From the NCBI GenBank assembly GCA_964351195.1, contig CAYGNI010000006.1, positions 1-40,106 of the forward strand: a DNA stretch of 40,106 bases, given 5' to 3'. Origin of the DNA: TMED27 sp964351195. Lineage in GTDB: Bacteria > Pseudomonadota > Alphaproteobacteria > Micavibrionales > Micavibrionaceae. This document shows, one piece after another, positions 1 to 8,620 of the stretch. A program made the translations under genes and the position numbers. The notes beneath the pieces are model-generated. The model did not search any database. It was given only the letters and a program-made list of their open reading frames with translations, and had not been told where the DNA came from. The stretch's first letter is position 1; each line of letters starts with the position of its first letter.

Positions 1-2115
1 GCCAGTTGTGATGCCAAGGTCGGGACCTAACAGCGTTTGGCGGAATGGCACGAAAATGCCACTGCCGTTCTCTGTTTCCGATCCATAGCTAAAGCTTGAA
101 ACAGGTGAAAGGCTCTGTCCGCCAGCCGTAAAACTGCCGAATAATCCGGCCACGAAATTCACACCGTCGACCAATGTGCCGGGGGTAACTGTATTAATTT
201 CTGCATTCGCCGCATCTACAGTGAACGGGCCGGATGTGATTTTGATATCACCGCCGAATGTCGGATTGGTGTAATCATCGCCGGGACGTAAGATCAATTC
301 GCCGGTGGCAGCGAATGTGACCGCATCATAGGCCAAGCCGGGTACACCGACATCATTGGCGATAGTCGGGTCATAGATCAGCTTGTCGATAAGATCCGTT
401 TCGGTATCGCCGGGTTCGATTGTAATGCGCACAGAGTCGGCGTTTCCTATCTGTACATCGAAATAAGGGTCTGTGGCGTTATATGTGCCGGGATTGATGC
501 CCAAGAACTGGAAGCCGGTTGTGCCCATATTTACATCGGCGATTTGCAGATCCCAGCGGCTGGAGATTTCGATCTGTCCATTGCCGTTCACGGTCGCTGT
601 GATATCAGGGTCCAGCGCGGTGATGGCCGCGGCCAATTCAGATGCACCGTTGGGGGCGGCCAATGTGCTTATATTGATGTTCAGCGGACCTGTCGGGCCT
701 ACACCTTCACCGGCAGGATCAATCGTGATTGAAAATGTATCTGCGCCCGGCGTTGCAAAGGGACTTCCTGCGGTTGCAGTTAAATCTCCCAAAGCGGTGA
801 GATCGCGAGAGGTTGTGATCATGTTTTCGGAGTAGACACCTAGCCATTCCTGCAGGCTTGTAGCAGTGCCGCCGATGCGAACATCAATTGTCCCTGCTGC
901 CTCTTGATAGCTAACGTCCCCAAATGTGAACTCCAGGACGCGACGAATAACTTCGCTTGAACCTGTTTGAACGGGAAGGTCGGTGGCGGCTGTGCCTTGT
1001 TGCAGAAGCGAGGGGTCGGCTATGATTGCTGTATTGACCTGAATATCCCCAGCAAAGCCTACATATTCAACGGGAACAGCCGGGGCGGGCACGCCGGGAG
1101 GTAATACTTCGGGCGTTGGTGGCGTATCTGCCGGAATGAGACCAGAACCATCCGTGAAGAGTCTTAGCCCTTGGGCTTCAAAACGGAGCGCCAGTTTATG
1201 TGAGAATTCGTCTAGCTGTGCGGTTTGTTTGGGGAATGTTTCGTCGCGCAGGGTCAGAAGGCCGCCGATTTTTCCACCGGGAGACGCGGTTGTAATTTCA
1301 ATCGCACCGACCGGATCAGTTATGGGGTTTCCAACAAAAAGCCCTGCGACGGATGCTGGGTAAGCGTTTCCTGCATTAAGCGGGGTTGGGTTAAATGAAA
1401 GTGTTTGCGCTGTGTTTGAAGCAAGTTCTACCCCACGATTGGTCTGTACGACCAAAACGCCATCGCCACGCTGGAAGAAGCTGATTTCCATCAAGCTAGA
1501 AAGTTCTTTGATCGATTCATCACGTTGATCTTCTAGCTGCGCAGTTGTTCTGCCAATAGAGGTGTTATCCTGAATTTGGTCGTTCAAATCGGCAATTTGT
1601 ATCAACAGATCATTGATGCGGTTAACGGTTGTCAGGATTTCTTCCTGCGCGTCGTTACGAGAGGTAATGATCAAGTCATTTAAGTCATTGATTTTATTTG
1701 CAACATCAACAGCCTGGTTAATGGTGGCAGCCTGACGGATTGAATCTTCAGGCGTATCAGCCAGGGCAGCAAAAGCGTCTTCTAACCGGGCAAGATCTGC
1801 CGATATTGAAATTTCCTGATCCGGCGGGCCGTGGAATTGTTCTATGCGTTGCAGATAAGCTTCCTGAACGCTGAGGGAGCCTACGGCGCTGACTTGGGTC
1901 CAGAGCTCGCGTTCAAGGTTAATATCGACCTGACGAATCAGCGTTTCGGCACGTACACCAGCGGTTACGCCGTTGATAGACAAAGTACTTTGCGGCAAAA
2001 TCTTCCGTGTATAGCCTGGCGTTCCAACGTTTGAGATGTTGTTGGAAATCACATTGATTTGCTGTTGCGATATGCTCAGGCCCGAAAGCGCAGCACTTAA
2101 AGCGGAAACGCCCAT
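1..2115 (-). CDS. flgK: Flagellar hook-associated protein 1 FlgK (3' end outside window)
   Basis: I translated this frame by hand. It is open from the ATG at 2115 to the window edge, giving 705 codons without a stop, so the C-terminus is missing. The first 40 residues (MGVSALSAALSGLSISQQQI, then NVISNNISNVGTPGYTR) are the classic flagellar rod/hook N-terminal motif with the ANNIAN-like helix, and a long coiled-coil-like segment (roughly residues 120-210) follows as in FlgK. FlgK joins the hook to the filament at the hook-filament junction. The middle is rich in Gly/Thr/Asp beta-strand segments, typical of the variable surface domain. The start is supported by an AAAAGGA ribosome site 6 nt upstream and by a sigma-54 promoter farther up. 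FlgE and FlgG share the N-terminal motif, but the length, the coiled coil and the GVSALSAALSGL start favour FlgK. Confidence 0.9.
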   Translation of the reverse strand, partial: MGVSALSAALSGLSISQQQINVISNNISNVGTPGYTRKILPQSTLSINGVTAGVRAETLIRQVDINLERELWTQVSAVGSLSVQEAYLQRIEQFHGPPDQEISISADLARLEDAFAALADTPEDSIRQAATINQAVDVANKINDLNDLIITSRNDAQEEILTTVNRINDLLIQIADLNDQIQDNTSIGRTTAQLEDQRDESIKELSSLMEISFFQRGDGVLVVQTNRGVELASNTAQTLSFNPTPLNAGNAYPASVAGLFVGNPITDPVGAIEITTASPGGKIGGLLTLRDETFPKQTAQLDEFSHKLALRFEAQGLRLFTDGSGLIPADTPPTPEVLPPGVPAPAVPVEYVGFAGDIQVNTAIIADPSLLQQGTAATDLPVQTGSSEVIRRVLEFTFGDVSYQEAAGTIDVRIGGTATSLQEWLGVYSENMITTSRDLTALGDLTATAGSPFATPGADTFSITIDPAGEGVGPTGPLNINISTLAAPNGASELAAAITALDPDITATVNGNGQIEISSRWDLQIADVNMGTTGFQFLGINPGTYNATDPYFDVQIGNADSVRITIEPGDTETDLIDKLIYDPTIANDVGVPGLAYDAVTFAATGELILRPGDDYTNPTFGGDIKITSGPFTVDAANAEINTVTPGTLVDGVNFVAGLFGSFTAGGQSLSPVSSFSYGSETENGSGIFVPFRQTLLGPDLGITTG

Positions 2116-2156
2116 ATTGTATCCTTTTAAAGTCCTATATTCTTAAATACAGGCTA

Positions 2157-2172
2157 TGCAAAAGGAGTGCCA
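2157..2172 (-). promoter_or_regulatory. Sigma-54 (RpoN) promoter of flgK
   Basis: Read on the minus strand the site is TGGCACTCCTTTTGCA. It matches the -24/-12 consensus TGGCAC-N5-TTGCW with the exact GG-to-GC spacing. The expected transcription start is near 2146, leaving a leader of about 30 nt that contains the ribosome site of flgK. Sigma-54 control of hook-stage flagellar genes is established in Caulobacter and other bacteria. I did not identify the enhancer site for a FlbD- or FleQ-like activator; it could lie inside the neighbouring 608-residue protein gene. Confidence 0.75.
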
Positions 2173-2193
2173 ATTCGGTATTAAGCAGCAATA

Positions 2194-4020
2194 TTAGCGT
2201 GTATTACTGTCCAAAAGCCCTGTCTGGGCTCTTTTAAACTCTTTTTCAAGCTCGGTTTCAACCATCGCGGAAGAGATCATCTCGCGGCGTAAATTGGATT
2301 CAAATTGGTCGCGCATTTGCATGAGCTTAATAGCATCCAGCGCAACACTCATGCGTTCTACATTGATGGGTTTGTCGTATAAATTCGTGTAGAAATTCGG
2401 ATTTTGATAGATCTTTTTGGTCAAAATATCCATTTGCGCCCAGTAGCTGGGGCGGACGCCAACGAGCTCATCAATTTCCGCCTCGGGGAGGCCGAAATCC
2501 TTGAGCATTGTCTTCATGTAGGCCCAGCCTGGCTCAACATCTTCTTCCGGTTTAGGCGCCTGAGCCTTCATACCCGCAAGGCTGGCGTAGCTGGAATGGG
2601 CGATGTTCATAAGGGCGACTACCCTTTTTGCATCCATGTAGCCGGGCGCCGCGTCTTTTAGAGTTTTGTCTTTGGGGTATGCGAAAGGCTGGGGCCAGTA
2701 GAGATTTTTGGCCAGTGCAATGATATCTGCCTCATCGGCTGTCATATTTGTATTTTCAAACGAAATATCCAGACTGCCTGGAAATGCGATGGTACGGAAA
2801 AAGTCTATATCCTTGTTAACGCGCATGGGATCCGTTGCACCTTGTTCGCCTGCGCCCATAGCGTCCTGATCGTGATCACACATCCATGCCAATCCATAAT
2901 TATTGTCACGAACATCACAATATGTCGTACGGAATTGCCGCAGGCGCGCGTCAGCATCCATGGCATAGCCTTCGGATGTGCTTGCGCTGTATTCATTCAT
3001 GGTGCGCGACATGAGAATTTCATTCAGCACTCTTTTATCGAATTGGGCTTTTTGCTCGGTGGCGGATATGCTGCGCATGTAAGATCCGATTTTGCACATT
3101 TCTTCGCTGGGGTGATAATCCTTTACGGCTTCGGCTTTGAGTTCTTGGTGCGTTCTTTGCGTTTCGAGTTGCTGTTTGGCATCAAAGAAACTGCCAATAA
3201 TTCCAACTTGTTGCAGGCCTACAGCGGTTAATTGCTCAGTCATCGCCATGAGCGCCTGGACATAGTTGTTTTCGATGGCATTAATTTCTGCTTGTAGCGC
3301 TGCTCTATTACTTGTGCTCAAGGGCGAAGGAGACGGGCGTATGATCGGAATGCCCTGCGCTATGTCTGCTGCGGCCTGCTCATCTGTAATAGGAAGATTG
3401 TTTACACCTAAATATGTCGGTCCACCGCCGCCCGGCGCATCCAAAACCTGAATCACTGCTGGGCTTTGTGTTTGCCCGGGGTAGAGAAAATTACCAGCCC
3501 CATATAGGGCAACCTGGATTTGATTGTCTTCATTTGCGAAAAGGCCGCGTGTCATCTTTTCTTTGAATATGCCTGCCCAATCGGAATAAGCACGAACCTC
3601 GCCATCAGAGGTTGTGATGATGATATCAGAGAATTCTTCAACACCGCTACCAGACGCCTCGATCCGCCCGGTCTGATTATTTACGCGCAGCAATATGCTG
3701 AGTGTGTCATGTGGATCTTTAACATGAACATCATAAATAAGATTCTCATGTGATTTTGTTTTTTGAGGATCATAGGAAAAGCTTAGGTGACCGTCTTTGT
3801 TCGTGCGGCCTTGTTTATTGATCAATGTGGCCTCAGGCGTGATAACCTTGTAATCAACATCGACATAGGGGGCAAAGCCCGTGAGGTTTATTGCGCTTAG
3901 CTTTTGCTGTTTCAAAAGCTGCGAAGGGGTCGGGGATAATGTCAAAAAGGCGGCGGCGATGCCAACAAAGGCCGCCAATATACAAAAGCCTGTCGCTATA
4001 ATGATGCGCTTATTCATCAT
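2194..4020 (-). CDS. Exported/anchored paralog 3 of a T4BSS-linked Cys-containing family
   Basis: This 608-residue protein has an N-terminal hydrophobic segment (residues 5-27) that is a signal peptide or signal anchor. Residues about 40-195 look like a beta-rich, Ig- or carboxypeptidase-regulatory-like domain that the two paralogs lack. A short linker follows, then the shared family domain (about 245-600). Family marks visible here are EQLTAVGLQQ, FFDAKQQLETQR, KDYHPSEEMC, the cysteines at 309, 368 and 381, and the C-terminal YWAQMDILTKKIYQNPNFYT block. The start codon overlaps the stop of the upstream paralog gene (ATGA), so the two are translationally coupled. I do not recognise a named family. 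The adjacency to Dot/Icm genes suggests a periplasmic or surface role in secretion, which is inference. Confidence 0.85.
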   Translation of the reverse strand: MMNKRIIIATGFCILAAFVGIAAAFLTLSPTPSQLLKQQKLSAINLTGFAPYVDVDYKVITPEATLINKQGRTNKDGHLSFSYDPQKTKSHENLIYDVHVKDPHDTLSILLRVNNQTGRIEASGSGVEEFSDIIITTSDGEVRAYSDWAGIFKEKMTRGLFANEDNQIQVALYGAGNFLYPGQTQSPAVIQVLDAPGGGGPTYLGVNNLPITDEQAAADIAQGIPIIRPSPSPLSTSNRAALQAEINAIENNYVQALMAMTEQLTAVGLQQVGIIGSFFDAKQQLETQRTHQELKAEAVKDYHPSEEMCKIGSYMRSISATEQKAQFDKRVLNEILMSRTMNEYSASTSEGYAMDADARLRQFRTTYCDVRDNNYGLAWMCDHDQDAMGAGEQGATDPMRVNKDIDFFRTIAFPGSLDISFENTNMTADEADIIALAKNLYWPQPFAYPKDKTLKDAAPGYMDAKRVVALMNIAHSSYASLAGMKAQAPKPEEDVEPGWAYMKTMLKDFGLPEAEIDELVGVRPSYWAQMDILTKKIYQNPNFYTNLYDKPINVERMSVALDAIKLMQMRDQFESNLRREMISSAMVETELEKEFKRAQTGLLDSNTR

Positions 4021-5396
4021 TGGCCACCCGTCTCACCACCAGGGCGGGTCTCAGACATCTGGTTTTCGATCTCTCTTTGAAGATCAATCACCGCGAGTTC
4101 CAAAAGGATGGACATTGTTGCTTCGTTTCGCAAATAACTCTTGAGTAAATCGAATTTTTGCATCAAGCCAATCGCTTGCAACGCGACGCCTTTTCTTTCA
4201 ACGTTGGCAGGTTTATCGTACAAGTTTGTGTAGAAATCGGTGTTTTGATAGATGTTTTTGGTCAGGACGTCCATCTGCGCATAATAGCTTGGATCGTCCC
4301 CTAAAAGAGTATCGAGCTCTGTTTTGTTTTCACCAGAAATATTCACGTTTGCATTTGTATCATCAATGCCCAGCTCTTTGAGGAGGCCTTGAAGGTAATC
4401 TCTAGACCCCGCCGTTCCTGCGGATTTCATACCTACGATGGCGTTGTATGAATTTTCTGCCACGCTTTGCTTTGCCAACACCGCGCGGGCATCCATGTAA
4501 GCAAGCTGCGTGTTTGAAACGACCTCTATGCCTTCTTCATTTATGATCGGTTTAAAAAGGCTGGCGCCGGGACGGAAAAAGACTTCGTTACCATAGAGGT
4601 TGGCTGCGAGGGCAAGGACATCTTCTTCGGCCGGTGTCGGGTCATCGGATTCAGTCTGGGTGAAGTTCACGTCCAGGGTCCAGGGAGATTCAAGTGTCGC
4701 AACATAATCGATGTCTTTGTTGAGGCGTGAAGGGTCCTGACCGCCTATACTGCCGGCGCTGTTCTTGGGATTTCCATCCTGATCATGTTCGCACAAGAAG
4801 AGAAGCCCACCATTGTTATCGATCGGGTTACAATATGTCTCGCGGAATTGTTTAAGGCGGCTGGAGATATCACCGGTGATACCGCCTGAACCGACTGTGT
4901 TTGCATTTCCAAGTGCGCGGTCCTGCGATCTTTGCGCCAGGGCAATGGCGTTGATTTCGCCCAGACGCTCGGATGCGGCGAGGCTTTTGACACTGGAGCC
5001 GAATTCACACATGCCTGTACTGGGATGGTAATCCTTGTGCGTGCGGGCACGAATTTTTTGCAGCACTTGCTGCGTTTCCATCTGGTGTTTTGCGTCCATA
5101 AATCCACCGATGATTTCGGCCTGTTTCATCGCAGCAGCCGTTAATTGTTCGGACATTAGCATCATGGCGGGCAATAAGTTGTCTTCCCAGAAAATCGAGA
5201 TCATCCAGATACGGTGGGCCTGGAATTCCTGAGTTGTGTGGCTATTGACGGTGCTTGTCGTGATCTGGCTTGCGACGGTTGAAACAGCACCCAATTGGGT
5301 GCCGGCACTTTCGCACAGTGTACTTGCATGCGCCCCTGATACAAACAGTGAGATCATACAAAATGTCAGGGCTATTGTTTTAAGATTTTTCATCAT
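4017..5396 (-). CDS. Exported paralog 2 of the T4BSS-linked Cys-containing family
   Basis: This is a 459-residue protein with a clear cleavable signal peptide (residues 1-25, ending GAHAS). Almost all of the mature protein is the shared domain. Cysteines at 28, 130, 189 and 202 align with cysteines of the 734-residue paralog upstream, and three of them also align with the 608-residue paralog downstream. Conserved blocks are MSEQLTAAAMKQAEIIGGFM, HKDYHPSTGMCEFG, QFRETYCNP.DNN and YYAQMDVLTKNIYQ. A strong AGGAGG ribosome site lies inside the last codons of the upstream gene, with a 2-nt gap between genes. It is the minimal form of the family and so defines its core. The function is unknown; conserved cysteines in an exported protein suggest disulfides. 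Confidence 0.87.
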   Translation of the reverse strand: MMKNLKTIALTFCMISLFVSGAHASTLCESAGTQLGAVSTVASQITTSTVNSHTTQEFQAHRIWMISIFWEDNLLPAMMLMSEQLTAAAMKQAEIIGGFMDAKHQMETQQVLQKIRARTHKDYHPSTGMCEFGSSVKSLAASERLGEINAIALAQRSQDRALGNANTVGSGGITGDISSRLKQFRETYCNPIDNNGGLLFLCEHDQDGNPKNSAGSIGGQDPSRLNKDIDYVATLESPWTLDVNFTQTESDDPTPAEEDVLALAANLYGNEVFFRPGASLFKPIINEEGIEVVSNTQLAYMDARAVLAKQSVAENSYNAIVGMKSAGTAGSRDYLQGLLKELGIDDTNANVNISGENKTELDTLLGDDPSYYAQMDVLTKNIYQNTDFYTNLYDKPANVERKGVALQAIGLMQKFDLLKSYLRNEATMSILLELAVIDLQREIENQMSETRPGGETGGQ

Positions 5397-5398
5397 GA

Positions 5399-7603
5399 TT
5401 AACGCCCTCCTGCTTGCAGGTTTCTTTCTGCTTCTTTAAACGGTTCGCGCAGGCGCGCGGACAGCAAAACCGAGGCCACCATTTCCTGGCGGATCTGGCT
5501 TTCATAAATCGCGCGGTCGACCATGAGCTCGATTGCCTTGAGGGCTACACTTTTGCGTTTGATATTGGCAGGCTTGTCATACAAATTCGCAAAGAAATTC
5601 GGGCTCTGGTAAATCTTTTTGCTCAGGATTTCGAGCTGCGCGTAATAGCTCGGCTCTTGTCCGATCATACCCTGAATTTCGCTTTCGGGTATACCAAGCT
5701 CGGCCAGGACCGCGCCCAGAAATTTCCATGTGTCGGCGGGATCTTCGCCGCTGAAACCCCCGGAATTATCTTTATGCGTTGTGCCTGCCGATTTCATGCT
5801 GACGATGGCATTGAAAGAGTTTTCTGCGACTGCTCTTTTTGCGGCGACACTGCGTAATGCGAGATAAAGAGGCTGCATGTTTTTGCGACGTAACTGTTCG
5901 CTTCCGATTTTGCGGGTTAAAACGTCATGACCATAGAGATTGTTACCAAGCGCCATGACCGCACGATCAGCGGGGCCGAGAGCACCGCCGCCAAATTCGC
6001 TGACATTGGAATTGAATTCGAAATTTACGAGGCCGGTTTTGTTTAATGAGATTGTGCGGGCGTTTTCTACAAGGCGCGTATAATCAATATCGGCATTTGT
6101 ATATTCAGGATTGGGCACAGGTTTAGTACAGGCCAAGGCCAAACCAGAGGCTGGTTGCGAAGGCAGCCAGTTATTGTCTTGGGGGTCGCAGAAATGCTCT
6201 TTGAATTGTTCCCAGCGGCCGGCTTTGTCTTCGTCCTGACTTTGTCCGCCGCCGATGTTGTATTGCCCCAGATGCCGCGCTTGCTGACGACGAGACAACA
6301 TGTAGGCATTGAATTGGGATTTGGCTTCAGAGTTTGCAAGGCTGCGCGCATTGGTCCCGAAGTAACAAAAATCTTCGCTGGGTTGGTAATCTTTGTGCGC
6401 CTCGACCTGGAGTTCCTGTACCAGGCGCTGTGTCTCCAGTTGCTGTTTGGCGTCGAAAAAGGTGCCAATGATCATTGTTTGATGCGTGGCGACGGCGGAC
6501 ATTTGTTCGGTAAAGGCCATCAAAGCAGGAAGGACCTGGCCTACAAAAAACGTGTTGAGCATCCAGCTTCGCTGGCCAGTGAAGCCTACGCTTGTGTTGG
6601 AGTTTACGCTGCTTTGGATACCAAGATGGTTTGCGCCAATTGCAATAGCGCCTGGCAGGGCGCAGCTTGAAGCGCCGCCTGAAGAAAGACCCCCAGCACC
6701 AAAAATTCCTGTTGCCTCCAATGCGCCTGTCACCGCGTTTTGAATGGAGCTTATGATTTGTTCAACGCCAGGAAAAGAGCCAAGAAGCCCTGAGAGGCCA
6801 TCAATCGCGAAACCGAGAATATCACCTGGGATAGCAGAAAGAAGGTCGCCAGTCAGCGCCGCAATGTTCTCAACGCCGAGATTGGCGAATAGTTCAGTAA
6901 GTTGCCCCGCGCCAAGTTCTGAGAGCACGCGCCCGACTTGCTCTGTTCCAAAGCCAACCAAAAAGTCCACGGCTTGGTCTGCTGCTAAATCAAGTAACCT
7001 GCCGGGGTCTTGAAAAATCTCTGCGGCGGTTCTGGCAAAGCCTACGGCATCCCCTACGCTAGTCAGTGCGCCTCCAGTCAGATCAGTTACGATGCCGTCT
7101 GCTGTACCTTGTATGCCGTTTACCGTATCTTGTATGGTGTTAATGCCGTCGTTAATGGAGCCGGGAAGATCAGGGATAGCTGGAAGATCAGGGATAGCTG
7201 GAAGATCAGGGATAATTGTATCTACATTTGGGATTGAGGGTGTGTCTGGAACTACGAGTGTCGGAGGATTAGCCGTTCCTCCAGATGAAGTATCTGATGT
7301 GGAGCCATTGTTAGGCAGCGCACTTGGCGGCGGCAACGAAAAACCTCCGGTAGGATCAGGTCTGGGTGCGGGCGCTGGTGCGGGTGATGGTGCGGGCGCT
7401 GGTGACGGTGAACGCACATCTCCCAAACCCTCACCAAGGCCTTCTAAGCCCGGAAATCCGCCAGAACCAGATGTTTCAGGAACCTCCGTACTCCCGCGAG
7501 CGGCATTTGCTGCGCCAAGTGGTAACGACGTTATTAAAGAACACATAACGAGAACACAAAGTGTATTCACGCATATTCTTTTCAAATGTGTCCTTACCGT
7601 CAT
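5399..7603 (-). CDS. Exported paralog 1 with Pro/Ala linker, T4BSS-linked Cys-containing family
   Basis: This 734-residue protein is first in a three-gene operon. It has a signal peptide (residues 1-35, ending GAANAARG), a low-complexity Gly/Pro/Ala region (about 45-150) with alternating Pro-Ala and a repeated IPDLPA unit, a helical region of Gly/Leu/Ile repeats (about 150-300), and then the family domain (about 314-725). Cysteines at 314, 413, 472 and 492 align with those in the 459-residue paralog. Conserved blocks include FFDAKQQLETQR, HKDYQPSEDFC, and YYAQLEILSKKIYQSPNFF. An AGGG ribosome site precedes the ATG. A Pro/Ala linker between an N-terminal part and a globular domain is common in proteins that span the periplasm or cell wall. 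No catalytic motif was seen. Confidence 0.87.
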   Translation of the reverse strand: MTVRTHLKRICVNTLCVLVMCSLITSLPLGAANAARGSTEVPETSGSGGFPGLEGLGEGLGDVRSPSPAPAPSPAPAPAPRPDPTGGFSLPPPSALPNNGSTSDTSSGGTANPPTLVVPDTPSIPNVDTIIPDLPAIPDLPAIPDLPGSINDGINTIQDTVNGIQGTADGIVTDLTGGALTSVGDAVGFARTAAEIFQDPGRLLDLAADQAVDFLVGFGTEQVGRVLSELGAGQLTELFANLGVENIAALTGDLLSAIPGDILGFAIDGLSGLLGSFPGVEQIISSIQNAVTGALEATGIFGAGGLSSGGASSCALPGAIAIGANHLGIQSSVNSNTSVGFTGQRSWMLNTFFVGQVLPALMAFTEQMSAVATHQTMIIGTFFDAKQQLETQRLVQELQVEAHKDYQPSEDFCYFGTNARSLANSEAKSQFNAYMLSRRQQARHLGQYNIGGGQSQDEDKAGRWEQFKEHFCDPQDNNWLPSQPASGLALACTKPVPNPEYTNADIDYTRLVENARTISLNKTGLVNFEFNSNVSEFGGGALGPADRAVMALGNNLYGHDVLTRKIGSEQLRRKNMQPLYLALRSVAAKRAVAENSFNAIVSMKSAGTTHKDNSGGFSGEDPADTWKFLGAVLAELGIPESEIQGMIGQEPSYYAQLEILSKKIYQSPNFFANLYDKPANIKRKSVALKAIELMVDRAIYESQIRQEMVASVLLSARLREPFKEAERNLQAGGR
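7165..7218. repeat. 18-bp tandem repeat, three copies
   Basis: Units gaagatcagggatagctg occupy 7165-7182 and 7183-7200, and a slightly degenerate third copy occupies 7201-7218. The repeat is in frame with the 734-residue exported protein and encodes the IPDLPA hexapeptide repeat on the minus strand. Because it is a multiple of 3 it can change copy number without breaking the frame. Confidence 0.9.
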
Positions 7604-7664
7604 TAATATGCCCTGCCGGCCCCGTTTTACGTGCCGCTTTTATCTTTAACGCATGCCAAATTCC

Positions 7665-7673
7665 ATTCTATCA
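7665..7673 (-). promoter_or_regulatory. Possible extended -10 promoter of the paralog operon
   Basis: On the minus strand TGATAGAAT matches an extended -10 (TGN-TATAAT with one change). It lies about 60 nt before the ATG at 7603. A perfect TTGACA occurs farther upstream but at the wrong spacing, so the -35 is unassigned. The 221-bp region 7604-7824 is the shared upstream region of two divergent operons and is AT-rich, with a poly-A/T stretch near 7715-7800 that should hold the icmL promoter. I could not place that promoter reliably. Confidence 0.35.
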
Positions 7674-7824
7674 CAAGATTTTGGCAAAAGTCCCGTTTGA
7701 AAATGTCAAAAATCCGAAGAAAAAATGCGATATTGTGAAAAATCGTTTTTTGGTTCACTATAAAAAAGAGTGATCTATTTTATTTTTTATAAAACAACAG
7801 CGCGTGTGCACATAAAACAAAATC

Positions 7825-8508
7825 ATGGTTGAAAAAGCTAAGACTCAGCAGGGCGATGCGGCGGACAAAGCCCCCGAAGATAAAGATAGCGGTGGACTTG
7901 GCAAGGTTCTGGTTCGCAATGAATATTATCGCGATGGCTATCGCAGCCTTTTGAAAGTCGCTGTATTACAAGGGTTTGTGATATTGGGCCTGATTGGCGC
8001 AATGTTTTTTGTCATTAATGTTCACCAGCCGGAAAACAGGTATTTTGCGACGACCGAAGACGGGCGCTTGATCCCGATGGTATCGCTGGCGGAGCCGAAT
8101 ATGAGTTCGCCTGCGCTGATGTCATGGGTTGCACAGGCGTCGTCAGAGGTTATGACCTTTGGGTTTAATGATTACCGCCGGCGTTTGCAGGAGGCCTCGC
8201 GCAATTTTACACGCCGCGGGTGGCAAAGCTTTACAGAAGCGCTGCAACGCTCACGCATTATCGAACAGGTTGAAGCCAACCAGCAAATAGTAACCGCTAT
8301 CCCCAGAGGCGCGCCCATCTTGAAATCAGAAGGTCTGGTTGCCGGACGTTATCAATGGATCATCGAGTTGCCGATGATTATTACATATCAATCGGGATCA
8401 AAAGAGAGAACCGATCGGATGATCGTAACTTTGGTTGTTGTTCGGGTGCCACGTCTTGAGAGCTCAAACGGTGTTGGGATTGAACAGTGGATCGCGGTTT
8501 CCGGTTAA
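7825..8508 (+). CDS. icmL: IcmL/DotI-like T4BSS inner-membrane protein
   Basis: This 227-residue bitopic protein has a cytoplasmic charged N-terminus, one membrane segment (about 47-66), and a periplasmic domain. The region FGFNDYRRRLQEASRNFTRRGWQSF (here split as FGFNDYRRRLQ and FTRRGWQSF) is the hallmark of the IcmL/DotI/TraM family, which carries a nuclear-transport-factor-like fold in the periplasm. DotI forms part of the inner-membrane complex of type IVB secretion systems. It is the first gene of the plus-strand cluster and precedes icmK as in Legionella. There is no strong ribosome site before the ATG, only AAAACAAAATC, so the start is chosen by family alignment and could be slightly downstream. 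Confidence 0.85.
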   Translation: MVEKAKTQQGDAADKAPEDKDSGGLGKVLVRNEYYRDGYRSLLKVAVLQGFVILGLIGAMFFVINVHQPENRYFATTEDGRLIPMVSLAEPNMSSPALMSWVAQASSEVMTFGFNDYRRRLQEASRNFTRRGWQSFTEALQRSRIIEQVEANQQIVTAIPRGAPILKSEGLVAGRYQWIIELPMIITYQSGSKERTDRMIVTLVVVRVPRLESSNGVGIEQWIAVSG

Positions 8509-8529
8509 AGGTTTTCGTGAAAAAACCTT
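8508..8529 (+). terminator. Weak hairpin after icmL
   Basis: AAGGTTTT (8508-8515) pairs with AAAACCTT (8522-8529) around a 6-nt loop. It lies immediately after the icmL stop codon. No uridine tract follows, so it may be an mRNA-stabilising or attenuating hairpin and not a true terminator. Confidence 0.35.
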
Positions 8530-8620
8530 GTGTGTTTCTGGCGTTTTATTGATTTGAGAGGTGACAGTCTCTTTTTTGTAATGGTATCCTCTAGATTGGA
8601 TATCATTTTGAGACACCGTT

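Noticed and set aside
2842..3231. 129-residue plus-strand reading frame inside the 608-residue gene
   Set aside because: Cys/His-rich translation without domain marks, antisense to a conserved family domain.
2194..7603. Interpretation of the paralogs as IcmX or VirB5
   Set aside because: All are exported and linked to secretion genes, but I see no specific motif of IcmX or VirB5, and the shared Cys pattern is not one I know from either family.
7092..7649. 185-residue plus-strand reading frame within the first paralog gene
   Set aside because: It is the antisense of the Pro/Ala and IPDLPA repeat region. The minus-strand protein has a signal peptide and family domain, so the plus frame is a shadow.
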